Source: Pseudomonas sp. 10S4 (GTDB lineage: Bacteria > Pseudomonadota > Gammaproteobacteria > Pseudomonadales > Pseudomonadaceae). Taken from it: a stretch of 64,000 bases of DNA. The stretch covers positions 6,138,001 to 6,202,000 of the forward strand of contig NZ_CP133774.1 of the NCBI RefSeq assembly GCF_034344865.1. Reading direction: 5' to 3'. This document shows positions 8,346 through 17,048 of this stretch, piece after piece (positions within the stretch are counted from its first letter, which is position 1; every line of letters begins with the position of its first letter). A program made the translations under genes and the position numbers. Under the pieces are notes generated by a model. The model saw only the letters and a program-made list of their open reading frames with translations. It was not told where the DNA came from and did no database searches.

Positions 8346-8435
8346 TGTGGGAGCGGGCTTGCTCGCGAAGAGGGAGAATCAGTCGACATAGATATGACTG
8401 ATACACCGCTATCGCGAGCAAACCCGCTCCCACAG
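8346..8435. repeat. REPIN (paired REP palindromes, slightly diverged)
   Basis: TGTGGGAGCGGGCTTGCTCG pairs with CGAGCAAACCCGCTCCCACA; one G-to-A change in the right arm. It sits immediately after the 8233-8342 gene tail. Confidence 0.88.
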
Positions 8436-8573
8436 GTTGTATGTACACCCGATATATATCGGCCGGGAGTTCATTAATCGTCATCTAACTGTCATTTACC
8501 TGAACCACTTCCAACTTCAACAATCGAATCCGAAGTTTTTCCATTCAATACGACATTAACCGGGTATTGGCGG

Positions 8574-8602
8574 TTGACTTCACCTACCTCCCTGAGTAAA
8601 TT
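8574..8602 (+). promoter_or_regulatory. Candidate sigma-70 promoter for the mgtA leader
   Basis: TTGACT at 8574-8579 and TAAATT at 8597-8602 are separated by 17 bases, five of six and four of six matches to consensus. It points toward the small ORF at 8815 and mgtA. No transcription start evidence. Confidence 0.4.
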
Positions 8603-8814
8603 GCCCGGGCCGGTTTCACAGGCCTTTTTTCAACTCACAAAAGAATCCAATGGACACAGTATCTAGTCGCTGTCGGGTGACTGCGAATTCGCAGGCTCTG
8701 GCACACAACCCAGAACATGACGGGACTCGACTTTGCGGTCGGGTGAGCTGCGCTAGAGCTTGATGCTCCACCGTAACTTGCCTCGCCGGCGTCAGTCCGG
8801 TCCAGAGGTATGTT
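8603..8814 (+). other. Untranslated leader region upstream of the 98-codon ORF
   Basis: About 210 bases with no convincing gene. A perfect palindrome CTGCGAATTCGCAG lies at 8681-8694, a short stem GAGC-TTGAT-GCTC near 8756-8768 and a GGCC hairpin followed by six T near 8609-8630. Together with 9112-9383 this makes an unusually long leader for mgtA. I could not match it to the Mg2+ M-box or the enterobacterial mgtA leader. Confidence 0.35.
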
Positions 8815-9111
8815 ATGAACTTCAAATCCACTGTAATGCCCGGCGTACGCGCCTTTGCCTCGACCATGCGGGTCAAGCTCTGCCGTGAGCGTCTGGTCAC
8901 GGCCCCGGCCCGCGCGCCGTTTTCCAGCCATTCCTCCCCTGCCAAGGCACACCCGCGTGCCAACTGGCGCGTCTGCCCGATGACGGGTCAGCTTCAGCAA
9001 CGCTGGAGCATGGACGACAGTCAGGACCCACAGAGTCGGGGCATCGCTCGCCTGTTCCAACAGGCGAGCCTGATGCTCGGCCTGTACCTTGGGACGCGCA
9101 CTTTCAATTGA
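8815..9111 (+). CDS. Small basic protein of unknown function upstream of mgtA
   Basis: 98 codons starting MNFKSTVMPGVRAFASTMRV; ATG at 8815 has AGAGG six bases upstream, good support for translation. The product is rich in Arg, Ser and Ala, has no hydrophobic span, and carries WRVCPMTGQLQQRW in the middle (residues about 51-64), a CP-x-TG-x-L-x-x-W motif that recurs in small Pseudomonas ORFs of unknown role. The C-terminal helix ARLFQQASLMLGLYLG is amphipathic. It lies 272 bases ahead of mgtA in the same direction, so it may be a regulatory leader gene or a small partner of the transporter. Could also be non-coding with a chance ORF. Confidence 0.5.
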   Translation: MNFKSTVMPGVRAFASTMRVKLCRERLVTAPARAPFSSHSSPAKAHPRANWRVCPMTGQLQQRWSMDDSQDPQSRGIARLFQQASLMLGLYLGTRTFN

Positions 9112-9200
9112 TCTGAAGGCACTTGAAAGGCCTTCCATTAACGTTTTCCTTATATAGGAATTCGGCAACTTCTTATTGCCTGTTAAATAGCGAGTCAGTT

Positions 9201-9335
9201 ATGGACGAAGCCAGTAGACGGTTCGCTGCCCGTCACTTTCCAATAGACGGCCAGCGAACGTTAAACATAAAAACGCAACTATCAGAATCGATCGCTTATT
9301 TGCGGCTCGACATACGTGCGCTCGTCTTTAATTAG
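9201..9335 (+). CDS. Possible leader peptide ORF of mgtA
   Basis: 44 codons, MDEASRRFAARHFPIDGQRT and on to a TAA at 9333-9335, ending 48 bases before mgtA. The ribosome site is weak (GCGAG). Its interest is position: its first third is encoded by the large stem-loop at 9220-9260, so ribosome progress through it would change the fold. Low confidence. Confidence 0.25.
   Translation: MDEASRRFAARHFPIDGQRTLNIKTQLSESIAYLRLDIRALVFN
9220..9260 (+). promoter_or_regulatory. Large stem-loop in the mgtA 5' leader
   Basis: Left arm GGTTCGCTGCCCGTC (9220-9234) pairs with right arm GACGGCCAGCGAACG (9246-9260), 13 of 15 positions complementary, across an 11-base loop. It lies about 120 bases before the mgtA start. 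Confidence 0.5.
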
Positions 9336-9355
9336 CTGAGGTGCCTGTGTGTCGT

Positions 9356-9376
9356 GCCGCAAGCCTGCGGCAGGAG
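9356..9376 (+). promoter_or_regulatory. Hairpin abutting the mgtA ribosome-binding site
   Basis: GCCGCA-AGCC-TGCGGC (9356-9371) is a perfect 6-bp stem with a tetraloop, immediately followed by the AGGAG at 9372-9376 that serves the ATG at 9384. Such a stem could modulate initiation. Confidence 0.45.
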
Positions 9377-9383
9377 CACAGCA

Positions 9384-12107
9384 ATGACCCTTGTAAAAAC
9401 CGCAAAGAAAACCACCCAGGGCGCCAGCAGCGACAACGCCAAGCTGTCGATGCGCGCCGCCCGGGAAGCGCAAAACGGCCTGGCCGTGACGCTGACCAAC
9501 CTCAACGCCACCACCGACGGTTTGACCGAACTCGAAGCCCAGGGCCGCCTCGCCCGTGGCGGCTACAACGAAGTGGCCCACGACAAGCCGCCTCACGCCC
9601 TCCTCCAACTGCTCAAAGCCCTCAACAACCCCTTCATCTATGTGCTGCTGACGTTGGCCGGTATCAGTTTTTTCACCGACTACTGGCTGCCGATCAGCAA
9701 CGGTGAAGCGGATGAAGCCGACCTGACCAAAGTCATCATTATCATGACCATGGTCAGCCTCAGCAGCCTGCTGCGCTTCTGGCAGGAATACCGCTCGGCC
9801 AAGTCCGCCGAAGCACTCAAGGCCATGGTCCGCACCACCGCCACCGTGCTGCGGCGCGAGCACAAGGACGGCAAATCGTTGCTGCGTGAAGTGCCAATGC
9901 GTGAACTGGTGACCGGTGACATCGTTCAGCTGTCGGCCGGCGACATGATCCCGGCCGCACATCCGCCTGATCGAATCCCGTGACCTGTTTATCAGCCAGG
10001 CGGTGCTGACCGGCGAAGCCTTGCCGGTCGAGAAGTACGACACCCTGGGCAACGTGGCGCAGAAGTCGGCCACCAGCACCGCGGCCGATCAGTCGAACCT
10101 GCTCGATCTGCCGAACATCTGCTTCATGGGCACCAACGTGGTCAGCGGCACCGCCAAGGCAGTGGTAGTGGCCACCGGTTCGCGGACTTACTTCGGCTCC
10201 CTGGCCAAAGCCATCGTCGGTTCGCGGGTGCAAACCGCGTTCGACCGTGGGGTGAACAGCGTTAGCTGGTTGCTGATCCGCTTCATGCTGGTGATGGTGC
10301 CGATCGTGTTCCTGCTCAACGGCTTCTCCAAAGGCGATTGGGGCGATGCGTTCCTGTTCGCTCTGGCCGTCGCAGTCGGTCTGACCCCGGAAATGCTGCC
10401 GATGATCGTCAGCGCCAACCTGGCCAAAGGTGCGATGGCCATGGCCAAGCGCAAAGTGGTGGTCAAACGCCTCAACGCGATCCAGAACTTCGGTTCGATG
10501 GACGTGATCTGCACCGACAAGACCGGCACCCTGACCCAGGACAAGATCATTCTCGAGCACCACGTCGACAGCCACGGCCGGCGCGACGACTCGATCCTCG
10601 AACTGGCGTGGCTCAACAGCCATCACCAAAGCGGCCTGAAAAACCTGATGGATCAGGCAGTCGTGCAGTTCGCCGATCGCAATCCGAAGTTCCGGGTACC
10701 GTTCGCCTACAGCAAGGTCGATGAATTGCCGTTCGACTTCGTCCGCCGACGCCTGTCGATCATCGTCAAGGACAGCCGCGACGATCACCTGATGGTGTGC
10801 AAAGGCGCGGTCGAGGAAATGCTCAGCATTGCCAGCCACATCAATGAAAACGGCGCAGGTGATCGCGCTGGATGCACAGCGCCGCAAAGACTTGCTGGCC
10901 CTGGCCAACGAGTACAACGAGGACGGCTTCCGCGTACTGGTAGTCGCCACCCGCGAGATCCCGAAAGCCCAGAGCAAAAACCAGTACAACACCGCCGATG
11001 AGCGCGACCTGGTGATACGCGGCTTCCTGACCTTCCTCGATCCGCCGAAGGAAACCGCCGGCCCGGCCATTGCTGCACTGCGCGACATGGGCGTCACCGT
11101 CAAGGTGCTGACCGGCGACAACGCCGTGGTCACCTGCAAGATCTGCCGCGAAGTCGGACTCGATCCGGGCACGCCGCTGCTCGGCCAGGACATCGAGCAC
11201 ATGGACGACACCACCCTCAAGCTGCGGGTCGAAGAACGTACGGTGTTTGCCAAGCTGACGCCGTTGCAAAAATCCCGGGTGCTCAAGGCCCTGCAATCGA
11301 ACGGTCACACCGTGGGTTTCCTTGGTGACGGCATCAACGACGCCCCGGCGCTGCACGGAGCCGACATCGGGATCTCGGTGGACAGCGGCAACGGACATCG
11401 CCAAGGAATCGGCGGACATCATCCTCCTGGAAAAGAGCCTGATGGTGCTCGAAGAAGGCGTGCTCAAGGGCCGCGAAACCTTCGGCAATATCATGAAGTA
11501 CCTGAACATGACCGCCAGTTCCAACTTCGGCAACGTGTTCTCGGTGCTGGTGGCCAGTGCGTTCATTCCGTTTATGCCGATGCTGGCGATCCACCTGCTG
11601 CTGCAAAACCTCATGTATGACATCTCTCAGCTGGCTTTGCCGTGGGACAAGATGGACAAGGAATACCTGCGCAAACCCCGCAAGTGGGACGCGAAGAACA
11701 TCGGCCGTTTCATGCTGTGGATCGGGCCGACCTCGTCGATCTTCGACATCACCACGTTTGCCCTGATGTGGTACGTGTTCGCCGCCAACAGCGTGGAAAT
11801 GCAGAGCCTGTTCCAGTCCGGCTGGTTCATCGAAGGGTTGCTGTCGCAAACGTTGGTGGTGCACATGCTGCGCACCCAGAAGATTCCGTTCTTCCAGAGC
11901 ACCGCGGCATTGCCAGTGATCCTGGCGACCGGCGTGGTGATCGGCCTGGGCATCTACATCCCGTTCTCGCCGCTGGGGACGATGGTCGGCCTGGTGCCGT
12001 TGCCATGGGAATACTTCCCTTGGCTGGTGGGTACTTTGCTCAGCTACTGCGTGGTCGCGCAGACCATGAAAACCATCTACATCCGCCGCTTCAAGCAGTG
12101 GTTTTGA
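9384..12107 (+). CDS. mgtA: Magnesium-transporting P-type ATPase MgtA, three frameshifts
   Basis: Type IIIB P-type ATPase importing Mg2+ across the inner membrane. The reading, pieced across three frames, gives about 905 residues, the usual length. N-terminal cytosolic part, first membrane pair near LLQLLKALNNPFIYVLLTLA, actuator domain with the TGE loop (VLTGEALPVEK), phosphorylation motif CTDKTGTLTQD (Asp near residue 377), hinge motif GDGINDAPAL and six C-terminal spans ending YIRRFKQWF. ATG at 9384 follows AGGAG. Single-base insertions break it at about 9958 (MIPA then should be DIRLIES), about 10855 (HINENG then QVIALDAQRR) and 11386-11388 (ISVDS then ATDIAKESAD). Three breaks in one conserved gene argue for sequence error. 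The long leader suggests Mg2+-responsive control. Confidence 0.93.
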
Positions 12108-12151
12108 AGATATGAGGGGTCAAGCCCAAATGGATTGAACACCACCATCCA

Positions 12152-12242
12152 TGTGGGAGCGGGCTTGCTCGCGAATGCGGTATGACATTCGGCAACGATA
12201 TTGACTGACCCACCGCTTTCGCGAGCTAGCCCGCTCCCACAG
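12152..12242. repeat. REPIN (paired REP palindromes)
   Basis: TGTGGGAGCGGGCTTGCTCG against CGAGCTAGCCCGCTCCCACA, one substitution in the right arm, between mgtA and the next gene. Confidence 0.9.
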
Positions 12243-12295
12243 GGTTGTGTGTTCGGGACTTCGATCAATGCAACACGAAATAAAGGAGAGTTCTC

Positions 12296-13945
12296 ATGTC
12301 GGGAACGACTCTACTGATCAACCTCGCGGGCGCCATTGCACTGTTGCTGTGGGGCACGCACATGATTTCTTCGGCGCTGTTGCGCGGCTTCGGCACGCCA
12401 TTGCGCCACTGGATGGGCCAGCACCTCAATAACCGCTGGCTGGCCTTGCTCGCGGGCATCGGCATCACCGGCGTTTTGCAAAGCAGCACCGCCGTCAGCC
12501 TGATGGCCACCTCGTTCACCGCCGCCGGCACGCTGGGCCTGGCCCCGGCGCTGGCGGTGATGCTCGGCGCCAACATTGGTTCGACCCTGGTGGTGCAACT
12601 GCTCAGCGCTGACATTTCGATCCTCACGCCCATCGTTTTGCTCACCGGCCTGATTGTCTTCCGGCTGCGCGATGACTCGCGTTTCGAAAGTGTCGGCTGT
12701 GCGCTGATCGGCCTGGGGCTGATGCTGATGGCCTTACACATGCTCGGTTCGACGCTGGCAGATGTTGAAAGCACGCCGGTGTTCCAACTGATCATGCAAA
12801 GCCTGGACGGCGACTTGCTAATCGCGCTGCTGGTGGCGCTGATTCTCACCTGGCTCTGCCATTCCAGCGTCGCCGTGGTGCTACTGATTGTGTCCCTGGC
12901 GGCGACCGGCATGCTTTCGGCGACCACCATAGTCGCCCTGGTGCTCGGGGTGAACATTGGCGGTGCGTTGCCGTCGGTGATCAACGCCAGCTCCAACGTC
13001 GGCCGACGCCTGCCACTGGGTAATCTGCTGGTGCGAGCGCTGGGTGCGGCTGTGGTGTTGCCGTTGGCCGGATGGCTGGCGTTGCTGGACCTTAATCCCC
13101 CAGCGTTGGTGGTTTACCTGCACACCGGCTTCAACCTGCTGCTGGCGCTGGCGTTCATCGGTTTTACCGAACCGCTGGCCAAACTGCTGACCCGGCTGCT
13201 GCCGGAGCCGGTGCGGGATGTCGATCCGGGCATGCCGCACTACCTCGATGAGGCCGGACTGGAAGTGGCCAACATCGGCCTGTCCAACGCCGCCCGGGAA
13301 GCGCTGCGCATCGCCGACATGCTCTCGGCCATGCTCGAACGCACGCTGCAGTTGTTCCATAGCTCAGCGCCGGTGTGTGCCGATCAGGTGCGCAACATCG
13401 ATCAATCCCTGGACCTGCTCAGCGCGGCGATTCGCGCCTATCTGGCGGACATCGGCCAGGAAGGGATCAGCGACGGCGACGCCGATCGCTCCCAGGAAAT
13501 CCTCACGTTCGTGATCAACCTCGAACATGCGGCGGACATTCTTTCCAGCAGCCTCACGCAGTTGGCGATGCGCCGCTTGCGTCGCGGCGAGCACTTCTCG
13601 GTGTTCGAACTGAGGAACATTGCACCCTTGCACGAGGCGCTGCTGGAAAGCCTGAGCCTGGCGATCACCGTGTTCCTGCGCGAAGACATTGTCACCGCGC
13701 ACCAACTGATCCAGCGCAAGGAGACCGTCAGAAGGCTCGAAGCCACCGCCAGCCGCGAGCACTTCCGCAAATTGCAGGAGGACAAAAACACTTGGGCCGA
13801 ATCCGGCGACATTTTCCAACGAGTGTTGCGCGATTACCGCCGGGTGCATCACCACATCGCAGCCCTCGCCTACCCGTTGCTGGAGCGGGCCGGTGAGCCG
13901 CTGAACGATGACGGCACCAAGGAAACCTCGCCATGCGCGTCCTGA
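12296..13945 (+). CDS. Na+/phosphate cotransporter family protein with PhoU-like C-terminal domain
   Basis: 549 residues. The N-terminal half contains two inverted-repeat transporter halves with the family QSS-type signature GVLQSSTAVSLMATSF (near residue 60) and its counterpart CHSSVAVVLLIVSLA (near 190), surrounded by 8-9 hydrophobic spans. The C-terminal 200 residues are helical and PhoU-like (NAAREALRIADMLSAML; INLEHAADILSSSLTQLA), which in NptA/YjbB-type proteins is thought to regulate flux. ATG at 12296 has AAAGGAG at ideal spacing. It overlaps the next gene by 13 bases. Related E. coli YjbB exports phosphate; direction here is not knowable from sequence. Confidence 0.9.
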   Translation: MSGTTLLINLAGAIALLLWGTHMISSALLRGFGTPLRHWMGQHLNNRWLALLAGIGITGVLQSSTAVSLMATSFTAAGTLGLAPALAVMLGANIGSTLVVQLLSADISILTPIVLLTGLIVFRLRDDSRFESVGCALIGLGLMLMALHMLGSTLADVESTPVFQLIMQSLDGDLLIALLVALILTWLCHSSVAVVLLIVSLAATGMLSATTIVALVLGVNIGGALPSVINASSNVGRRLPLGNLLVRALGAAVVLPLAGWLALLDLNPPALVVYLHTGFNLLLALAFIGFTEPLAKLLTRLLPEPVRDVDPGMPHYLDEAGLEVANIGLSNAAREALRIADMLSAMLERTLQLFHSSAPVCADQVRNIDQSLDLLSAAIRAYLADIGQEGISDGDADRSQEILTFVINLEHAADILSSSLTQLAMRRLRRGEHFSVFELRNIAPLHEALLESLSLAITVFLREDIVTAHQLIQRKETVRRLEATASREHFRKLQEDKNTWAESGDIFQRVLRDYRRVHHHIAALAYPLLERAGEPLNDDGTKETSPCAS

Positions 13946-14285
13946 TTTGTGCGGGCCGCCATTACACCGACAGCCGCCAGTGCCGCCGCGTGCTCGACGC
14001 CTTCCAGCGTTTGCACTCGGTGCAGGTGCTGATCCATGGCGGCAATCAATACCTGGGCGCTGACATCGAGGAATGGGCCCGGGAGCACGGCGCCGACATC
14101 GTCGTTACCCGCCCAACTGGCAACGCCACGGCAAATTGGCCGAACGCCTGCGCAACCACTTCATGTTGCGCGACAGCCGCCCCGACGTGGTGATCGCCCT
14201 GCCCGGCGGCGAAGACACCGAAGAACTGGTCGCCCAAGCCCGGGCGGCCGGTTTGCAAACCTTAACGGTAGAGGATCGCGGCTAA
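13933..14285 (+). CDS. DUF2493 (SLOG/YspA-like) protein, frameshifted
   Basis: About 117 residues once the frame is repaired. The start MRVLICAGRHYTDSRQCRRV and the internal VLIHGGNQYLGADIEEWARE are typical of DUF2493, a Rossmann-like SLOG domain related to nucleotide-binding DprA/LOG folds. The end DVVIALPGGEDTEELVAQAR contains the family PGG loop. A base is missing in the C run at 14112-14114: the first frame goes off after DIVVTRP, the proper one continues NWQRHGKLAERLRNHF to a TAA at 14283-14285. The gene starts inside the end of the phosphate transporter gene (13-base overlap), so it is co-transcribed. SLOG proteins are suspected sensors of nucleotide signals; role here unknown. Confidence 0.8.
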
Positions 14286-14322
14286 GTCGCGCCTGCCAAC
14301 ACAACGTTTTGAGGTCACTCCT

Positions 14323-15093
14323 ATGCAAAAGCCAACGCGTTTGTTCACCTCTTTAACCCGCAACCTGCCGCCCGCCCAGGGCCGGAGGCTACGACGCAAT
14401 CTGCTGTTCGTCAGCTTCACACTGGGTGTGATTGCGCTGTTAAGCACCATCTCCAACGCTCGCGCCGCTGGCGGTTCGTATACCGTGGATGACGCCGGAA
14501 TCAACGCCCCCGGCGAATGCAACATCGACGCCTGGTATCAGAACGGCCGGCACAGTTCATCCAGTAATAGCGTGGTGTCTCAGGACTGCACGTTCAAAGG
14601 CCTGCCCACTGTGCAACTCGGTGCCGCCGTGCAGTACAGCCGCGAGGATGGCACCGGGGAAACGCAACTGAGCCCGCAATTCAAGGCGCAATTGTTTTCC
14701 TGGAGCGAACTCGGACTTGAACTGGCGCTGGCCGGCTCGGCGCACGTTGCCGTCAACCGCGCGCATGCCTTTGACGGCGGCGACCTGAACCTGCCGCTGA
14801 CCTACCAACCGCTGGAAACCCTGCGCCTGAATTTCAACGCTGGTTGGACGCACGCCTATGACGACGGCGAACAAAACCATCGCTGGACCTGGGGCACGGG
14901 CGTGGAATACGACCTCGCCCGCTCCCTGACCCTGATCGCCGAACGCTACGGCCAACGAGGCGGCGAACAGGCGTGGCAGGCCGGGCCACGGTTGCACATT
15001 GGCCAGCGGATCGATGTTGATCTGGTGCTGGGGCGAAGCCTGATCGGCGAGCGAGACCAGTGGCTGACCACGGGGGCGACGCTGCGGTTTTGA
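14323..15093 (+). CDS. Probable outer-membrane beta-barrel protein of unknown function
   Basis: 256 residues. The N-terminal 50 residues are basic then hydrophobic (NLLFVSFTLGVIALLSTISN followed by ARAAGG), a signal peptide cut after ARA, preceded by an extended n-region. The mature protein alternates hydrophobic and polar residues in strand-like runs (TVQLGAAVQYSRED, LGLELALAGSAHVAVN, LRLNFNAGWTHAYDDG) and ends with TTGATLRF, a C-terminal Phe as recognised by the BAM machinery. Two cysteines (GECNI, SQDCTF) in the first 60 mature residues may form a disulphide. Small enough for a 10-12-strand barrel. I do not recognise a named family. Confidence 0.72.
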   Translation: MQKPTRLFTSLTRNLPPAQGRRLRRNLLFVSFTLGVIALLSTISNARAAGGSYTVDDAGINAPGECNIDAWYQNGRHSSSSNSVVSQDCTFKGLPTVQLGAAVQYSREDGTGETQLSPQFKAQLFSWSELGLELALAGSAHVAVNRAHAFDGGDLNLPLTYQPLETLRLNFNAGWTHAYDDGEQNHRWTWGTGVEYDLARSLTLIAERYGQRGGEQAWQAGPRLHIGQRIDVDLVLGRSLIGERDQWLTTGATLRF

Positions 15094-15105
15094 AGGCGCT
15101 TTGGT

Positions 15106-16020
15106 TCAATGGTGCCGCGCCCACCCTGCCACCAATTGCGCCGTAATACTGACCCCGCCACAGACAATGATCACCACGTCATGCGCCTCGGAAATCGCCG
15201 GGTGATCGAGGTACGCCACCGCCAGTGACACCCCGCAGGCCGGTTCGACCAACTGGCGCAGGTCACTGGCATAGCGGACCACACCCATGATCGCTTCGTC
15301 ATCGCTGAGCACCACGCATTCGTGGGGAAAGTCGCGGATGTGCTCCACCGGCCAGGCCGCGACTTGGGTCGCACCGAGCGAGGTGGCAACCGTGTTGATC
15401 CGCGCCAGCCGGACCGGATGGCCAGCCTCGACCGCTGCGGCAAACGACGCTGCGCCCTGGGTTTCGCAGGCAACGATTCGGCAATCCATGCGGTTGTGGC
15501 GGATCAATCCGGTGAGAATCCCGGCCAGCAAACCACCGCCGCCCACCGACGTCACTACGACGTCGACCTCGGGGCAATCGTCGAGTATTTCATCGATCAT
15601 CGTGCTGTGGCCTTCCCACAGCACCGGGTGATCGAAGGCCGGTACGTATTCGGTGCGCACGCCCCGGGCGAGTTCCTTGGCACGTTGATTGGCGTCGTCC
15701 CAGACTTTGCCGTGGACGATCACCTCGGCACCGGTTTTGCTGATCCGCATGCGGGTGCTTTCGGGGGTGGTGTTGGGGACGACGATGCAGGCTTTCAGGC
15801 CCAAGCGGGCGGCGGCGACGGCGGTAGCAAAACCGGCGTTGCCGCCGGATGGGCAGACTACTTTGCGCTTGCCCTGGGCGGCAGCCTGGCTGCACAAAAG
15901 CCCCATGCCGCGCAGTTTGAACGAGCCGCTGGGTTGCAGGTTTTCCAGTTTGAGCCAGATTCGCCGGGTTGGCGTGGACAGGCCCGGATGCAGAATCAGC
16001 GGGGTTCGGATGTGCAGCAT
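15106..16020 (-). CDS. Pyridoxal-phosphate-dependent L-serine/L-threonine dehydratase
   Basis: Fold-type II PLP enzyme of 304 residues that would deaminate L-serine to pyruvate (or threonine to 2-oxobutyrate). The Schiff-base lysine is K35 in LENLQPSGSFKLRG, followed by the substrate loop PSGGNAGFA and the phosphate-binding glycine loop TSVGGGGLLAG. The length and the absence of an ACT regulatory domain match catabolic serine dehydratases of the mammalian SDS/yeast CHA1 type rather than biosynthetic IlvA. ATG at 16020 is preceded by AAGGAA; an upstream in-frame ATG at 16077 has no such site. Stands alone, convergent with the barrel protein gene. Confidence 0.88.
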   Translation of the reverse strand: MLHIRTPLILHPGLSTPTRRIWLKLENLQPSGSFKLRGMGLLCSQAAAQGKRKVVCPSGGNAGFATAVAAARLGLKACIVVPNTTPESTRMRISKTGAEVIVHGKVWDDANQRAKELARGVRTEYVPAFDHPVLWEGHSTMIDEILDDCPEVDVVVTSVGGGGLLAGILTGLIRHNRMDCRIVACETQGAASFAAAVEAGHPVRLARINTVATSLGATQVAAWPVEHIRDFPHECVVLSDDEAIMGVVRYASDLRQLVEPACGVSLAVAYLDHPAISEAHDVVIIVCGGVSITAQLVAGWARHH

Positions 16021-16130
16021 TGCGGGGTTCCTTGTGGCGCCCCGGTTCAGTCGAAATGCGTCAACAAGCCGGGGCAACGGATGAACGTTGCTTATCCAAG
16101 CTTAGTCCACCCTGCCCCGCACCTGTCGTT

Positions 16131-16923
16131 TCAACGATAACGCGGTGCCGCCGTGGAGTGGCCGAACAGCCCGGACAGCGTTTGCCGCTGGGCCTCGTAG
16201 GCGTCCCATTTTTCGCCTTCGTGCAAGCTTGGAATGGTCACCACTTCACCCTTCGCCAGCCCGGCGAGCGCGGCATCAACCATGTCCTGCGCCGACATCA
16301 CGATTTCCTGCGGCAGGTTTTCCACCGGGTTGCCGGCCTCGCTCCAGAAATCGGTGGCGGTGGCGCCGGGCAGTACGACCTGGATGCGGATGCCCTTGTC
16401 GGCCAGTTCATGGTGCATGGATTGGCTGAGGCCGAGCACAAAGGCCTTGGTCCCGCCGTACACGCCGTTGAGGATTGTCCGGGCCGATGGCGACGATTGA
16501 GGAAATATTGATCACGGTCCCGGCGCCTCGGGCGACAAAACCCGGCACCGCGGCGTAGGCCAGACGCATCAGCGCAGTGACGTTGAGGGTGATCATGTCT
16601 TCCATGTCGTCCACCGGGCTGCCAAGCAGCGGCATGACCCCGCCAACCCCGGCGTTGTTGACCAGCAAGGTGATGCTGGCATCGGTGCGCAGGATGGTTT
16701 CGACCCGCAACAGGTCGGCCTTGTCTTTCAGGTCGGCGGCGACCACTTCCACGGCGCGGCCGGTTTCGTTGCTCAGGTGGTTGGCCAGGGTGTTCAATTT
16801 GCTTTGGCTACGGGCGACCAGAATCAGGTCATAGCCTTGCCGGGCGAGTCGATCGGCGTAGACCGCGCCGATGCCGGAAGAGGCGCCAGTGATCAGGGCG
16901 GTACCTTTGGATGAGAGTGCCAT
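16131..16923 (-). CDS. Short-chain dehydrogenase/reductase, frameshifted
   Basis: NAD(P)-dependent SDR of about 263 residues after repair. N-terminal cofactor motif TGASSGIG (residues 12-19), NNAG motif (LLVNNAGVGG), catalytic Ser in INISSIVA and Tyr-x-x-x-Lys in VYGGTKAF. An extra T at about 16475 (an extra A in the gene) shifts the frame just before the active-site Tyr: the first frame reads GPDNPQRRVRR, the correct one GPDILNGVYGGTK, and the remainder runs to GHSTAAPRYR at 16131. It is divergent from the GlxA-type regulator at 17049 with 125 bases between, an arrangement that suggests the regulator controls it. Substrate unknown. Confidence 0.85.
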
Positions 16924-17048
16924 TTCAGATGTCCTTCACAGTGAGGCGAGAAGTTCGCCGGGTGTGAACCGTTATAAATGGGCTGACGCTCGTCTCAAAT
17001 GACGTTTAAAGTACGTTTTTAGGACATGAGCTTTTTGAGGGCGTAGCG

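Noticed and set aside
8489..8504. PhoP-box-like direct repeat (CTGTCA-TTTAC-CTGAA)
   Set aside because: Only one half resembles a TTCAG site on the minus strand; the second half is a weak match.
8603..9383. M-box (ykoK) Mg2+ riboswitch upstream of mgtA
   Set aside because: I compared remembered core motifs (GTTAGGTGAGGCTCC and the AAAGCTCT tail) and saw only scattered similarity. Kept as an unassigned structured leader.
9817..11286. 489-codon minus-strand open frame opposite mgtA
   Set aside because: Shadow frame. MgtA motifs (CTDKTGT, GDGINDAP) are on the plus strand; antisense product is low-complexity.
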